This document shows, piece after piece, positions 9,861 to 18,489 of a stretch of DNA of 64,000 nt (the first letter of the stretch is position 1; every line of letters starts with the position of its first letter). The notes under the pieces were generated by a model. It worked only from the letters and a program-made list of their open reading frames with translations. It was not told where the DNA came from and made no database searches. A program made the translations under genes and the position numbers. The stretch comes from JAQVEM01 sp964556165 (lineage in GTDB: Bacteria; Actinomycetota; Humimicrobiia; Humimicrobiales; Humimicrobiaceae), in assembly GCA_964556165.1 (NCBI GenBank), contig CAZKVH010000004.1, positions 14,672-78,671 on the forward strand, written 5' to 3'.

Positions 9861-10700
9861 ATGTCTGTAAGAGTCATATTACTTTCGATTTTTTTAATAA
9901 TTATAATAGTTTTTCTTAATGGTTGCGGCCTTTATTATGATTATGCCGATGATTTTGATAATGACAGGAGCGCAGCCGATGATGTTATTGGAACAGGGGC
10001 CGAGAATGCTGATTTTGTAAAAGAAGTTATTGACGGAGATACTATAATTCTTTCGGATGGAAGAACTATAAGACTTATAGGGATTAATGCACCTGAATGC
10101 GAAATGTATTTTTTTGAAGAAGCCAGGGATGTACTTGAGGCAATAGTTACCGGTAAGGAAGTTTACCTTGAAAAAGATATATCCGAGACCGATAAGTATG
10201 GGAGACTTTTAAGATATGTATATACAGACGGGCTTTTTGTTAATCTTGAAATGGTTAAAAGAGGGTTTGCCAACTGTTATACCTATCCTCCTGATGTAAA
10301 GTATGCCGGTAGATTTATTGAAGCAGAAAGGTATGCAAGAGAAAAGTCACTGGGATTGTGGGAAGAATCAGAAATAAAAGATATAGAAGTTAAAATACAT
10401 TATAATGCTGCGGGAAATGATAATACTAATTTAAATGACGAATATATAATAATAAAGAATACTGGTGATGACTATCTTGATATTTACGGCTGGACCGTCA
10501 AGGACAGCGGTACCAGTATATATAAGTTTGACAGATATATTTTTGATAAAAATACTGCGGTATTCCTTTTTACCGGTAGCGGAGAAGACTCAGGTGGCAA
10601 TTTTTACTGGGGAAGCCCTAAGCCCATATGGAATAATGAACATGATATTCTCTATCTAAGGGATAGAGAAGGTTTACTTATAGGAATTTTCGATTATTAA
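9861..10700 (+). CDS. Lipoprotein: thermonuclease (SNase) domain plus lamin-tail-like domain
   Basis: Predicted membrane-anchored extracellular nuclease of 279 residues. A signal peptide (1-21) ends in lipobox LNGC, with C22 as lipid anchor. The SNase domain (about 52-175) keeps VIDGDT (D58, D60), R71 in IRLIG, E79 in NAPE and R115 in KYGR, matching the calcium ligands, catalytic Glu and the two Arg of staphylococcal nuclease; N76 replaces the calcium ligand Asp40. The C-terminal part (about 180-279; EYIIIKNTGDDYLDIYGW and HDILYLRD) resembles a lamin-tail domain. Its stop codon overlaps that of convergent accC by three bases. Likely role: scavenging external DNA. Confidence 0.85.
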   Translation: MSVRVILLSIFLIIIIVFLNGCGLYYDYADDFDNDRSAADDVIGTGAENADFVKEVIDGDTIILSDGRTIRLIGINAPECEMYFFEEARDVLEAIVTGKEVYLEKDISETDKYGRLLRYVYTDGLFVNLEMVKRGFANCYTYPPDVKYAGRFIEAERYAREKSLGLWEESEIKDIEVKIHYNAAGNDNTNLNDEYIIIKNTGDDYLDIYGWTVKDSGTSIYKFDRYIFDKNTAVFLFTGSGEDSGGNFYWGSPKPIWNNEHDILYLRDREGLLIGIFDY

Positions 10701-12040
10701 TTGAAAATTTCTTCTTCAATAAAGTGCGTGTGAATGTTACCTTCGATAAAGTTTTTACTCTGCACAATCTTTTTGTAAAATGGTATGGTAGTTTTGATTC
10801 CCTCTATTTTAAATTCGTCCAGTGCCCGCAGTGATTTTAAAACCGCCTCTTCTCTGGTGCGGTCGTGTATTACAAGTTTGGCTATCAGGGAATCATAAAA
10901 TGGCAGCACCTCACAACCGGGGTGTATGTAGGTATCCAGTCTTATGCCGGGCCCTCCTGGTGGAAAAATATTTGTTATCCTTCCGGGACATGGCTTAAAA
11001 TCATCATCAGGGTCTTCAGCATTAATTCTGAATTCTATAGAATGACCGCGCGGGTTATAATTTTCGCTTAAATGATTGGTTCTTTGCCCGGAAGCAATTT
11101 TTATCTGTTCCTTTACAAGGTCGATTCCCGTAACCATTTCTGTTACGGGGTGTTCTACCTGAATTCTTGTATTTATTTCTATGAAATAAAAATTTCCGTT
11201 GCCATCAAGTAGAAATTCTATGGTACCCGCGTTCTTATAATTTATTGCTTTTGCTGCTCTTACTGCAAATTCTTTCATCAACCTGATTGTCCTTGGAGGG
11301 AGATTAACCGCAGGTGCTTCTTCTATAAGTTTCTGATGCCTTCTCTGGATGGAGCACTCTCTTTCTCCAATACATACAGTATTACCGTAATTATCAGCGA
11401 TAATTTGAAATTCGATGTGCCTGGGTCTCGGAATATATTTTTCTATGTAAACTTCGCTATTCCCAAAGGATGATTCAGATTCTGATTTTGCAGTCGGGAA
11501 ATGGGCTATGACATCTTTTTTGTCGTTACAGATTTTCATACCTTTGCCACCGCCGCCAAAAGATGCTTTTATAATAACAGGATAACCAAGTCTTTTTCCT
11601 AATTTTAATGCTTTTCTAATATTTCCGACGTTACCCGTAGAACCCGGGATAACGGGTATCTTATTTTGCTGCATTATTTCTATTGCTCTGGATTTATTAC
11701 CTGCAAGTGATATTACTTCAGCAGGAGGTCCTATAAAGACTATATTATTCTGCGCGCAGGCTTCCACGAAGTCAGGGTTTTCTGCAAGAAATCCATAGCC
11801 GGGATGAATAGCATCGCAGCCGGTTAATTGTGCGGCTGAAATTATATTGTCCATGTTGAGGTAGCTTTTGGGAGATGCAGGAGGCCCTATGCAGATGCTT
11901 TTGTCTGATAATTTCGTGTGTATAGATTCTTTATCTGCTGTTGAATATACCGAAACACTTTCAATTCCAAGTTCTCTACAGGCTCTTATTATTCTTACGG
12001 CTATTTCACCCCTGTTTGCTATAAGTATTCTTTTGAACAT
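10697..12040 (-). CDS. accC: Biotin carboxylase (acetyl-CoA carboxylase subunit AccC)
   Basis: ATP-dependent carboxylation of biotin on the carrier protein. 447 residues, normal for a stand-alone AccC. The N-terminal IANRGEIAVRIIRACRELGI, the ATP-grasp glycine loop GGGGKGMK, ERECSIQRRHQK and NTRIQVEHPVTE are all present, so catalysis looks intact. Third gene of the leftward operon bioY – CT/AccB fusion – accC, seven bases after the fusion gene. With AccD and AccA at 23754-25536 it would complete acetyl-CoA carboxylase. Partnering with another carboxyltransferase cannot be excluded. Confidence 0.95.
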   Translation of the reverse strand: MFKRILIANRGEIAVRIIRACRELGIESVSVYSTADKESIHTKLSDKSICIGPPASPKSYLNMDNIISAAQLTGCDAIHPGYGFLAENPDFVEACAQNNIVFIGPPAEVISLAGNKSRAIEIMQQNKIPVIPGSTGNVGNIRKALKLGKRLGYPVIIKASFGGGGKGMKICNDKKDVIAHFPTAKSESESSFGNSEVYIEKYIPRPRHIEFQIIADNYGNTVCIGERECSIQRRHQKLIEEAPAVNLPPRTIRLMKEFAVRAAKAINYKNAGTIEFLLDGNGNFYFIEINTRIQVEHPVTEMVTGIDLVKEQIKIASGQRTNHLSENYNPRGHSIEFRINAEDPDDDFKPCPGRITNIFPPGGPGIRLDTYIHPGCEVLPFYDSLIAKLVIHDRTREEAVLKSLRALDEFKIEGIKTTIPFYKKIVQSKNFIEGNIHTHFIEEEIFN

Positions 12041-12047
12041 AATATTA

Positions 12048-13895
12048 TTAATTGTCTTTTTTGATGGTAATCAATGTCTGGCCAAATTCAACCACGTCTT
12101 CGTTGGAAACAAGTATTTCTATTATCTTACCGTTGTGCTCTGAATTAATTTTATTCATTAGCTTCATTGCCTCAATTACGCAGAGCGGGTCTCCTTTTTT
12201 AATCCTGTCGCCGACTTTTACGAATGGCTGTTCACCGGGACCGGGAGAAGAGTAGAATATACCCACTATTGGAGATTTAACTTCTATTAAATCCGGGGAT
12301 TCTTCTTCCCGGGGTTCTTGAACCTTCTCTTTTGAGGGTAGAGGTTCTTCCGATTTATATCTGGGATTATTTATGGAAATTTTAACTCCTTCAACTTCAA
12401 GCTTGATTTCCTCGATATCGCTATTCTCAACAAGACTTGTTAGTTCTCTGAGTTTCTTGATGTCGAGATTTTCTAATTTTACATTCGAGCCGAATTTATT
12501 TTCTTTGATTTTAATATTTTCTAAAATTGAGTCGGGGTATTTTACTAAACTGGATTTTTTAAAACCGGTTTTTTTCTTCTCAAGAAGCTTTCTTGTTTTT
12601 TCAGGATAAAAACAGTAACTGAGTATATCTTCCTCTTTATCTGAAAAATTTATAAGCTCATTTTTACATTGCTCGTAAGAATCTTCTGCATTAATGATAG
12701 ATTTCATATTATCCTTTGAATTTCCTTCCAGTTTATCAAGAATTTTTTTGTCTACTTTTCCGGGGAGCCTGCCAAAGTACCCCAATATAAGTTTTTTTAT
12801 CTCGTCACACAATATCTCCCATCTCGAGTCAGAAATTACGGCATTTAATATAGCCTGACTTCCTATAATCTGACCTATTGGAGTTGCTAGCCCGGGATTT
12901 CCTATCTCTTTTTTTATTTTAAAAACTTCCTCCAGTACAGAATCTATGGCATCCAATTCTCCTATTTCTGCAAGCTGGCGGTTAATGCTTGAAATTAACC
13001 ATCCCGGGAGCAGGTTTTTATCAGAACTGTTCAGGATAAAGTCAGTAGAGAATAAATCACTCCTGGTAAGCGGGTAAATATATCTTTTTATGATATCGTT
13101 TAATTGAATTAATTCTTTATGCTCGAGATTGTGAGAGAAATTTTCACCCTTTAAACTTAAGATAAATGAAAATACAGTATGGTTTTGTTCGCAGTGGGAT
13201 GAAGGCAGTAAACTCAGGTCAATGCCATCACAACCTTTTTGAAGAGCTTCAAAATAATTGAGTATCTGAAGGCCCCTCAGGTTTGGAGTACTTAAAAATT
13301 TAGGTATTTTTATCTCGCTGGCGAGGGCTTCAAAAAGTTTGCCTGTCTCACGGGGCAACATGGTGGACTCGACGTCTTTAATACATATAACACTGCAGCC
13401 TGATTCTTCTAAAACTTTTGCAGTTTTTACGTAGAAATCTATATCTCTAGAATTATTGTATATTATTGTCCCCTGGCATGAGGCTTCGTTATCGATAATT
13501 GTGGAGATAGTATATTTAAGATTGTCCATGTCATTTAGTGCGTCATATACCCTGAAGATATCTGCACCGTTTATTACACACTGCTTTATAAATCTTTTTA
13601 TTATGTCATTTGAGTAAACCTCCAGACCTCCAAGATTTCTTGCTCCTGTCAGTATCTGAAGGGGAATGGAGGGTATCTTGTTTTTAACATATGATATAAA
13701 TCCTATAGGAGTCAGATTAAGATTGCTTTCAAGGATTTTTTCGAAGCCCGGACTTCCGAGTATCTCAAGGCTATCATATTTTATATTCTTGATATGATTT
13801 AAAATCATATCAAATGTTTGAATGTCAATATAATGAGTTTCTGCGTTCTGGAATATGTCCCTTAAAGTGATGTCATTTATTTTTATCTTTTTCAT
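12048..13895 (-). CDS. Degenerate OadA/PycB-type carboxyltransferase fused to AccB-like biotin carrier
   Basis: 615 residues. Residues 1 to about 400 align with the carboxyltransferase domain of oxaloacetate decarboxylase alpha/pyruvate carboxylase B: D13 of TLRD and K173 of CIKD (metal ligand and carboxylated lysine) are kept. The metal-binding H-x-H of the family is replaced by S202-T203-P204 and the His after LRD by Phe, so I infer that transcarboxylation is lost or changed. A PYC/OadA helical region follows. From about 470 the protein resembles complete AccB: KKLRELTSLVENSDIEEIKL, then an acidic/proline linker and a biotinyl domain with EAMKLMNK, K578 being the biotinylated lysine. It overlaps bioY by 23 bp and accC follows. 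The product probably serves as the BCCP of acetyl-CoA carboxylase. Confidence 0.85.
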   Translation of the reverse strand: MKKIKINDITLRDIFQNAETHYIDIQTFDMILNHIKNIKYDSLEILGSPGFEKILESNLNLTPIGFISYVKNKIPSIPLQILTGARNLGGLEVYSNDIIKRFIKQCVINGADIFRVYDALNDMDNLKYTISTIIDNEASCQGTIIYNNSRDIDFYVKTAKVLEESGCSVICIKDVESTMLPRETGKLFEALASEIKIPKFLSTPNLRGLQILNYFEALQKGCDGIDLSLLPSSHCEQNHTVFSFILSLKGENFSHNLEHKELIQLNDIIKRYIYPLTRSDLFSTDFILNSSDKNLLPGWLISSINRQLAEIGELDAIDSVLEEVFKIKKEIGNPGLATPIGQIIGSQAILNAVISDSRWEILCDEIKKLILGYFGRLPGKVDKKILDKLEGNSKDNMKSIINAEDSYEQCKNELINFSDKEEDILSYCFYPEKTRKLLEKKKTGFKKSSLVKYPDSILENIKIKENKFGSNVKLENLDIKKLRELTSLVENSDIEEIKLEVEGVKISINNPRYKSEEPLPSKEKVQEPREEESPDLIEVKSPIVGIFYSSPGPGEQPFVKVGDRIKKGDPLCVIEAMKLMNKINSEHNGKIIEILVSNEDVVEFGQTLITIKKDN

Positions 13896-14529
13896 TTTTT
13901 GTTTTTTTAAGATTTATAACGAGTACCGCTGTGATTGTTTTCACCAAATCTACCAGTATAAAGGGCTCCGTCCCCAATTTCCAGGTTTTAATGAGCGTAT
14001 CTGTAAGGAAATGAGTGGATGATAAACTGTAGAAATATCCTGCGAGGTGGATGAATCCAAAAAAATGGATAATTATTACTCCTGTAATACAGGAGATAAA
14101 AGAGATAAACAATTGATATGAATATGATGGCCTGTTTTTCGATAAGTTTTCATATATATATCCGGATGCAAATGCTGCAGCCATAAATCCTATTATATAT
14201 CCTCCCGTGGGTCCCGAAAGGGCAACCACGCCATTTTTAAATCCACTAAAAACAGGTAAACCCATAAGACCTGCAAGTATATATATGAGCTGGCTGGTAA
14301 AAGCCCAGCTACTTCCTAGAAACATGCCTGATATGAGTACTGTAAAGACCTGTGTTGTTATGGGAACCGGTGTAAAAGGAAGATATATATATGAGTTTGC
14401 AGATATAGCCATAAGTATGACAAAAATTAGAGAAAATATCAGCCTGGTGTGGGCGTTGGCTCTTACCTCATAAATAAGAGGATAATTATTCATGACGCCT
14501 ATATTTTTTGTGTTAAATATTTTATTCAT
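13873..14529 (-). CDS. bioY: BioY biotin transporter (ECF S component)
   Basis: Membrane protein for biotin uptake, used alone or with an energy-coupling module (not in window). 218 residues with about six hydrophobic segments; the BioY signatures LAGLMGLPVFSG and GPTGGYIIGF are visible. An N-terminal extension of about 20 polar residues is longer than usual; translation could also begin at the internal Met13. First gene of the operon that makes the biotin-dependent subunits, which matches its job. A TGAAAC-N16-CGTCT promoter lies at 14639-14613, about 80 bp upstream. Confidence 0.93.
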   Translation of the reverse strand: MNKIFNTKNIGVMNNYPLIYEVRANAHTRLIFSLIFVILMAISANSYIYLPFTPVPITTQVFTVLISGMFLGSSWAFTSQLIYILAGLMGLPVFSGFKNGVVALSGPTGGYIIGFMAAAFASGYIYENLSKNRPSYSYQLFISFISCITGVIIIHFFGFIHLAGYFYSLSSTHFLTDTLIKTWKLGTEPFILVDLVKTITAVLVINLKKTKNEKDKNK

Positions 14530-14612
14530 AATAGTTATTCAAAAATGATTTAAATTATTTTTATTGTTTAAAAAATAAATGCTCCATACGTGGCTCTTGA
14601 ACCATTCTGTTA

Positions 14613-14639
14613 AGACGCTATGATATGAGTAAAGTTTCA
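14613..14639 (-). promoter_or_regulatory. ECF-sigma-type promoter of bioY–CT/AccB–accC
   Basis: On the minus strand TGAAAC (14639-14634), 16 bases, then CGTC (14617-14614) and T. This matches the ECF (sigma-W/M-like) pattern TGAAAC-N16-CGTC exactly. Predicted transcription start near 14606 leaves a leader of about 75 nt before bioY. It stands back-to-back with the acyl-CoA dehydrogenase promoter, the two -35 boxes 41 bp apart. Confidence 0.72.
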
Positions 14640-14680
14640 GTTTAATAAATCAGGTTAATTATATTTTAACTTTTAAAAAT

Positions 14681-14707
14681 TGAAACTATTAAATTATAGT
14701 CGCGTCT
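14681..14707 (+). promoter_or_regulatory. ECF-sigma-type promoter of acyl-CoA dehydrogenase–etfBA
   Basis: TGAAAC (14681-14686), 16 bases, CGTC (14703-14706) and T, identical in boxes and spacing to the elements at 14639-14613 and 20073-20099. Predicted start near 14713, about 50 nt before the ATG. The T-run after the -10 box makes it look like a terminator, but the arms of the apparent hairpin are the two divergent promoters. Confidence 0.72.
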
Positions 14708-14762
14708 TTTTTTAAAAAGTTTTTATATTATTAATAACCATACTATTCAAATAGAGGGTTTT

Positions 14763-15914
14763 ATGAAATATTTTTTGACCGAAGAACAGCAGATGATAGT
14801 GGAAATTTGCCGGAAGATAGTCGAAGAAAGAATTATTCCGGTAAGAGCTGAACTTGATGAAAAGGAAATGTTCCCGGGGGATATAATAAAAGAAATTGGG
14901 AAGAGCGACCTTTTCAGATTGTTTGTTCCCGGGGAATATGGAGGAATGGGTACAGGCATTTTTGAAGTATGCCTTGCTACCGAGGAACTCAGCCGGGGCG
15001 ATTTAGGCATCGCAACTACTTTTGCAGCGTCCGGATTGGGAACCATACCAATAGTTATTGCAGGAAATGAAGCCCAGAAAAAGAAATTCCTGCCGCAACT
15101 TGCAGACGGAGTAAGGCTTGCAGCATTTGCACTCTCGGAAGCAGAAGCGGGGAGTGATGTAGGTAATATAAAGACTACTGCGAAAAGAGATGGCGACTAT
15201 TATATTTTGAACGGCTCCAAACAGTGGATATCCAATGGTGGAGAAGCTGATATCTATACTGTATTTGTAACTACAAACCCTGCTAAAGGAGTAAGAGGAA
15301 TAAGTGCCGTTATTGTGGAAAAAGGTACGGCAGGATTTGAATTCGGTAAAAAAGAAAATAAACTCGGCATGCGTAGTTCTATGACCAGGGAACTTATATT
15401 TACAGATTGCAAAGTGCCGGCAGAGAATTTGCTGGGTAAGGAAGGGACCGGTTTTGTTATTGCTATGAGAACTTTTGACCAGTCAAGACCACCAGTAGGA
15501 GCTCAGGCAGTAGGTATAGCCCGGGCTTCTCTGGAAGAAGCATTAAATTACTCAAGGGTAAGAAAGCAATTTGGTGTTCCAATATCTTCGTTCCAGGCAA
15601 TTCAGCATATGCTTGCTGATATGGCAACAAATATCGAAGCAGCAAGTGCGCTTGTTTACCATACAGCAAAGGTGATTGATAGTGGGCAGAAAAACATAAC
15701 AGGGCTCTCTTCAATGTCAAAACTTTTTGCAACTGATGTTGCGATGAAAGTTACGGTTGATGCAGTTCAAATACTGGGCGGTTACGGTTATATGAAAGAA
15801 TATCCACTTGAAAAAATGATGAGGGATGCGAAAGTAACCCAGATTTACGAAGGTACCAATCAGATTATGCGAAACATAATCGCTCTCGATATGATAAAAA
15901 GAGGTTTAGATTGA
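14763..15914 (+). CDS. Acyl-CoA dehydrogenase (short-chain/butyryl-CoA type)
   Basis: FAD enzyme interconverting acyl-CoA and 2-enoyl-CoA. 383 residues, the typical bacterial length. N-terminal helical domain, then the central beta-domain with FALSEAEAGSD and KQWISNGG, and a C-terminal helical domain with the catalytic base E363 in YEGTNQI (the short-chain/butyryl-CoA dehydrogenase position). Electrons pass to the ETF encoded directly downstream (etfB starts 122 bp later). The physiological direction, oxidation or crotonyl-type reduction, cannot be read from the sequence. Expressed from an ECF-type promoter shared with fatty-acid synthesis genes. Confidence 0.94.
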   Translation: MKYFLTEEQQMIVEICRKIVEERIIPVRAELDEKEMFPGDIIKEIGKSDLFRLFVPGEYGGMGTGIFEVCLATEELSRGDLGIATTFAASGLGTIPIVIAGNEAQKKKFLPQLADGVRLAAFALSEAEAGSDVGNIKTTAKRDGDYYILNGSKQWISNGGEADIYTVFVTTNPAKGVRGISAVIVEKGTAGFEFGKKENKLGMRSSMTRELIFTDCKVPAENLLGKEGTGFVIAMRTFDQSRPPVGAQAVGIARASLEEALNYSRVRKQFGVPISSFQAIQHMLADMATNIEAASALVYHTAKVIDSGQKNITGLSSMSKLFATDVAMKVTVDAVQILGGYGYMKEYPLEKMMRDAKVTQIYEGTNQIMRNIIALDMIKRGLD

Positions 15915-16036
15915 GGAGATTCAAAACCAGCAGCCAATAGAAAATTTTAAGCAGTCTAAACATTATTTCCAATAAGTTTATTTCTATATTTATTGTTCTT
16001 TTTAAATCAAAGAGAATGAAGACATCATAAGGTGAG

Positions 16037-16840
16037 GTGGTTAAGATTAGAATTGTTGTATGCATAAAGCAGGTTCCGGGTACTACCGAAGTTAAAATAG
16101 ACCCCCGGACCAATAACCTTATAAGAGAGGGAATTGAAAATATAATAAATCCATTTGATTCCTATGCTATCGAGGAAGCAGTAAGGATAAAAGAAAGGCT
16201 TAACGATGAAGAAGCAGAGGTAATCTCTATTACTATGGGACCTCCACAGTCTGTAGAGGTATTGAAGGATTCCATATCGGTAGGTGTAGATAGGGCTATA
16301 CTTATTTCAGATAAAGCATTTGCAGGCGCAGATACACTCGCTACCGCTACCACACTTGTCAGAGCTATAAATAAGATAGGAGGCTGTAAGTTGATTATAC
16401 TCGGTAAACAGAGCCTTGATGGAGAGACGGGTCAGGTTGGGCCCGAGCTGGCACAAAAGATGGGAATTCCTTTTATAGGTTATGTCAGTGAAATTATGGA
16501 GATAAATAAAAATGATATGAAAGTTAAAAGGCTCATGGAAGACAGGTATGAAATTTTTGAGGTGAGCTTTCCTGCTGCCATATCGGTGATAAAAGATATA
16601 AACATACCGAGGGTCCCTTCTTTGCGTGGAAAGATAAAGGCTAAAAATGCAAGCATACCAGCCTGGGGATTGAAGGAACTGGGTGCCAGTGAGGATGAGG
16701 TAGGACTTGCAGGCTCGTGTACACAGGTTTTAAGAGTTTTTGCTCCAAAGATAAAACGAGAAACAACAATGATCACAGGGACTGCTGAAGAGAAAGTGGA
16801 AGAGTTAAATAAAATATTAAAAGAATTAAATGTAGTATAA
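16037..16840 (+). CDS. etfB: Electron transfer flavoprotein beta subunit
   Basis: Partner of EtfA, carries AMP or a second FAD and receives electrons from acyl-CoA dehydrogenase. 267 residues. N-terminal IVVCIKQVPGT and the nucleotide-binding segment GADTLATATTLV with GKQSLDGETGQVGPELA are typical. GTG 16037 is the only reasonable start, with AAGG at 16029-16032. Whether it is a bifurcating ETF cannot be decided by eye. EtfA follows five bases later. Confidence 0.95.
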   Translation: MVKIRIVVCIKQVPGTTEVKIDPRTNNLIREGIENIINPFDSYAIEEAVRIKERLNDEEAEVISITMGPPQSVEVLKDSISVGVDRAILISDKAFAGADTLATATTLVRAINKIGGCKLIILGKQSLDGETGQVGPELAQKMGIPFIGYVSEIMEINKNDMKVKRLMEDRYEIFEVSFPAAISVIKDINIPRVPSLRGKIKAKNASIPAWGLKELGASEDEVGLAGSCTQVLRVFAPKIKRETTMITGTAEEKVEELNKILKELNVV

Positions 16841-16845
16841 ATGAA

Positions 16846-17925
16846 ATGAATAATAAAGTACTCACTATTAATTTAAAAGAACGCATCTTTCTTACTGAAG
16901 AAAAGAAAGATTTATCTGATTACAGGGGTGTGTGCGTATATCTTGAGACAAATGAGGGCAAAGTTGCAGACGTTGGATTTGAGCTGGTCAGCGAAGGAAG
17001 GAAGCTTGCTGATAAACTCGGCGTTGAGCTCTCTGCGATAGCAATGGGAAAAGGCATTAAAGAAAGCGCTATGGAAGCTTTTCAGTACGGACTGAATAAG
17101 TTATATTTAGCTGACAGCACTGATTTTTCTTATAATCTTGATGATATTTTTTCCGAAACTCTTGCCCGGTTGATATTGCGTTACAGACCCGAAATATTCC
17201 TGGCGGGAGCTACCTGGTTTGGGAGAACGTTGATTCCCAGGGTGGCGGCTATCTTAAAAACAGGTTTAAGTGCCGATTGTACAGAATTGGAAATAGACAA
17301 TGAAAAGAAAGTACTTCTTCAGACGAAACCTGCCTTTGGAGGAAATATTCTTGCAACTATTATTACACGGAATGCAAGGCCACAGATGGCAACAGTTAGA
17401 CCTCACGTTATGGAAAAAAAGAAGGTCGCAGGAGAGATACGAGACTGTGAAGACAGAGTGGAGTATATAAAGGTTGAACCTTCTGGATTTAAAACAGATT
17501 ATAAATTAATCGGGATCGATAAAAATCTTAATGAAAGTATAAATATCAATGATTATAAAGTTATAGTATCAGGTGGCAGGGGCGTAGGTGGAAGTGAAAA
17601 ATTTTCGACTCTTAAGGAACTTGCCGGTCTTCTGGGCGGTGCAGTAGGTGCATCAAGAGCCGCGGTTGATTCAGGCTGGATATCTTATCCTCACCAGATA
17701 GGGCAGACCGGAAAAACAGTTAACCCCAGAATTTATATAGCATGCGGTATATCCGGAGCAATCCAGCATCTTGTGGGAGTTCAGAGTTCGGATATTATAA
17801 TTGCCATAAATAAAGACCCGGCTGCACCTATATTCAAAGTAGCTGATTATGGAATCGTGGGAGATTTATTTGAAGTAGTACCGATGCTGATAAAAAGAAT
17901 CAAGAGTGGCAGGACTCTTATTTAG
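16846..17925 (+). CDS. etfA: Electron transfer flavoprotein alpha subunit
   Basis: FAD-binding ETF subunit of 359 residues. The conserved C-terminal FAD region is intact: SGGRGVGG, ASRAAVDSGW, QIGQTGKTV, IACGISGAIQH and INKDPAAPIF. It ends an acyl-CoA dehydrogenase-etfB-etfA operon and converges on a small leftward gene. No ETF:quinone oxidoreductase or Fe-S partner is encoded nearby, so the final electron acceptor is unknown. Confidence 0.95.
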   Translation: MNNKVLTINLKERIFLTEEKKDLSDYRGVCVYLETNEGKVADVGFELVSEGRKLADKLGVELSAIAMGKGIKESAMEAFQYGLNKLYLADSTDFSYNLDDIFSETLARLILRYRPEIFLAGATWFGRTLIPRVAAILKTGLSADCTELEIDNEKKVLLQTKPAFGGNILATIITRNARPQMATVRPHVMEKKKVAGEIRDCEDRVEYIKVEPSGFKTDYKLIGIDKNLNESININDYKVIVSGGRGVGGSEKFSTLKELAGLLGGAVGASRAAVDSGWISYPHQIGQTGKTVNPRIYIACGISGAIQHLVGVQSSDIIIAINKDPAAPIFKVADYGIVGDLFEVVPMLIKRIKSGRTLI

Positions 17926-17958
17926 TTAAAATATCTGTATTAAAGAACCACCGGTAAA

Positions 17959-18240
17959 TTATAATTCTTCTTTGTGAGTTTCATCGCAGGATACCAGCAT
18001 TTCAATATCCTTAACATTTAAAAAAACAATTTCATTTTTACCGCTTATATCTAACTTTGCTTTATGGGAGTCATCCAGTTGATATACTTCGGCTTCTGTT
18101 ACTGGAATGAATTTGGTATTCTGGGCATTAATGTAGTCTAAGATTCTACCACTGGTCATAATATATATATAACCCCTTATTATAGAAGAGTTTGTTTTTA
18201 TTTTTACACGTACTTTTTCTTTAGGTACTTTTATGGTCAC
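17959..18240 (-). CDS. Small conserved-looking hypothetical protein (93 aa)
   Basis: I do not recognise a named function. The 93-residue protein has alternating hydrophobic strands (VRVKIKTNSSIIRGYIYI; KNEIVFLNVKDIEML) and a DYINAQNTKFIPVTEAEVY segment, suggesting a small beta-barrel-like fold. It is soluble and lacks a signal peptide; an acidic C-terminus ends it. The start is GTG 18240. It is a lone gene, convergent with etfA and divergent from the GGDEF gene. Codon use looks like its neighbours, and no overlapping frame is better, so it is probably real. Confidence 0.6.
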   Translation of the reverse strand: MTIKVPKEKVRVKIKTNSSIIRGYIYIMTSGRILDYINAQNTKFIPVTEAEVYQLDDSHKAKLDISGKNEIVFLNVKDIEMLVSCDETHKEEL

Positions 18241-18471
18241 TTCATTTAAAAATAATGTCAGTTTAAAAATAATTTGCGCATCTACATTAAATATTAAAAA
18301 ACATTATGAGGATATTTGCAATTAAATAAATTAATAAAATATTTGCATTAAAAAATATTTTTATATGATATTTTATAAGAGCGATATAAATTATAAGGAA
18401 TTTTGTTATAATTGTATTGAGATTTACTTAATATATTATTTTATGATATATTTTAACAAGTATTAAATTAT

Positions 18472-18483
18472 TACACCGGTGTA
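18472..18483. promoter_or_regulatory. Perfect 12-bp palindrome before the GGDEF gene
   Basis: TACACCGGTGTA lies six bases upstream of ATG 18490 in a region otherwise almost pure A/T. It could be a repressor site or a small hairpin at the ribosome-binding site; no standard Shine-Dalgarno sequence is visible there. Function is inferred only from position. Confidence 0.35.
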
Positions 18484-18489
18484 TTTAAT

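Noticed and set aside
14612..14708. Long nested inverted repeat ending in a T-run, looking like a riboswitch or terminator
   Set aside because: The outer arms AAGACGC/GCGTCTT and GTTTCA/TGAAAC are exactly the -10 and -35 boxes of two back-to-back promoters, and the same boxes occur without the inverted partner at 20073-20099.
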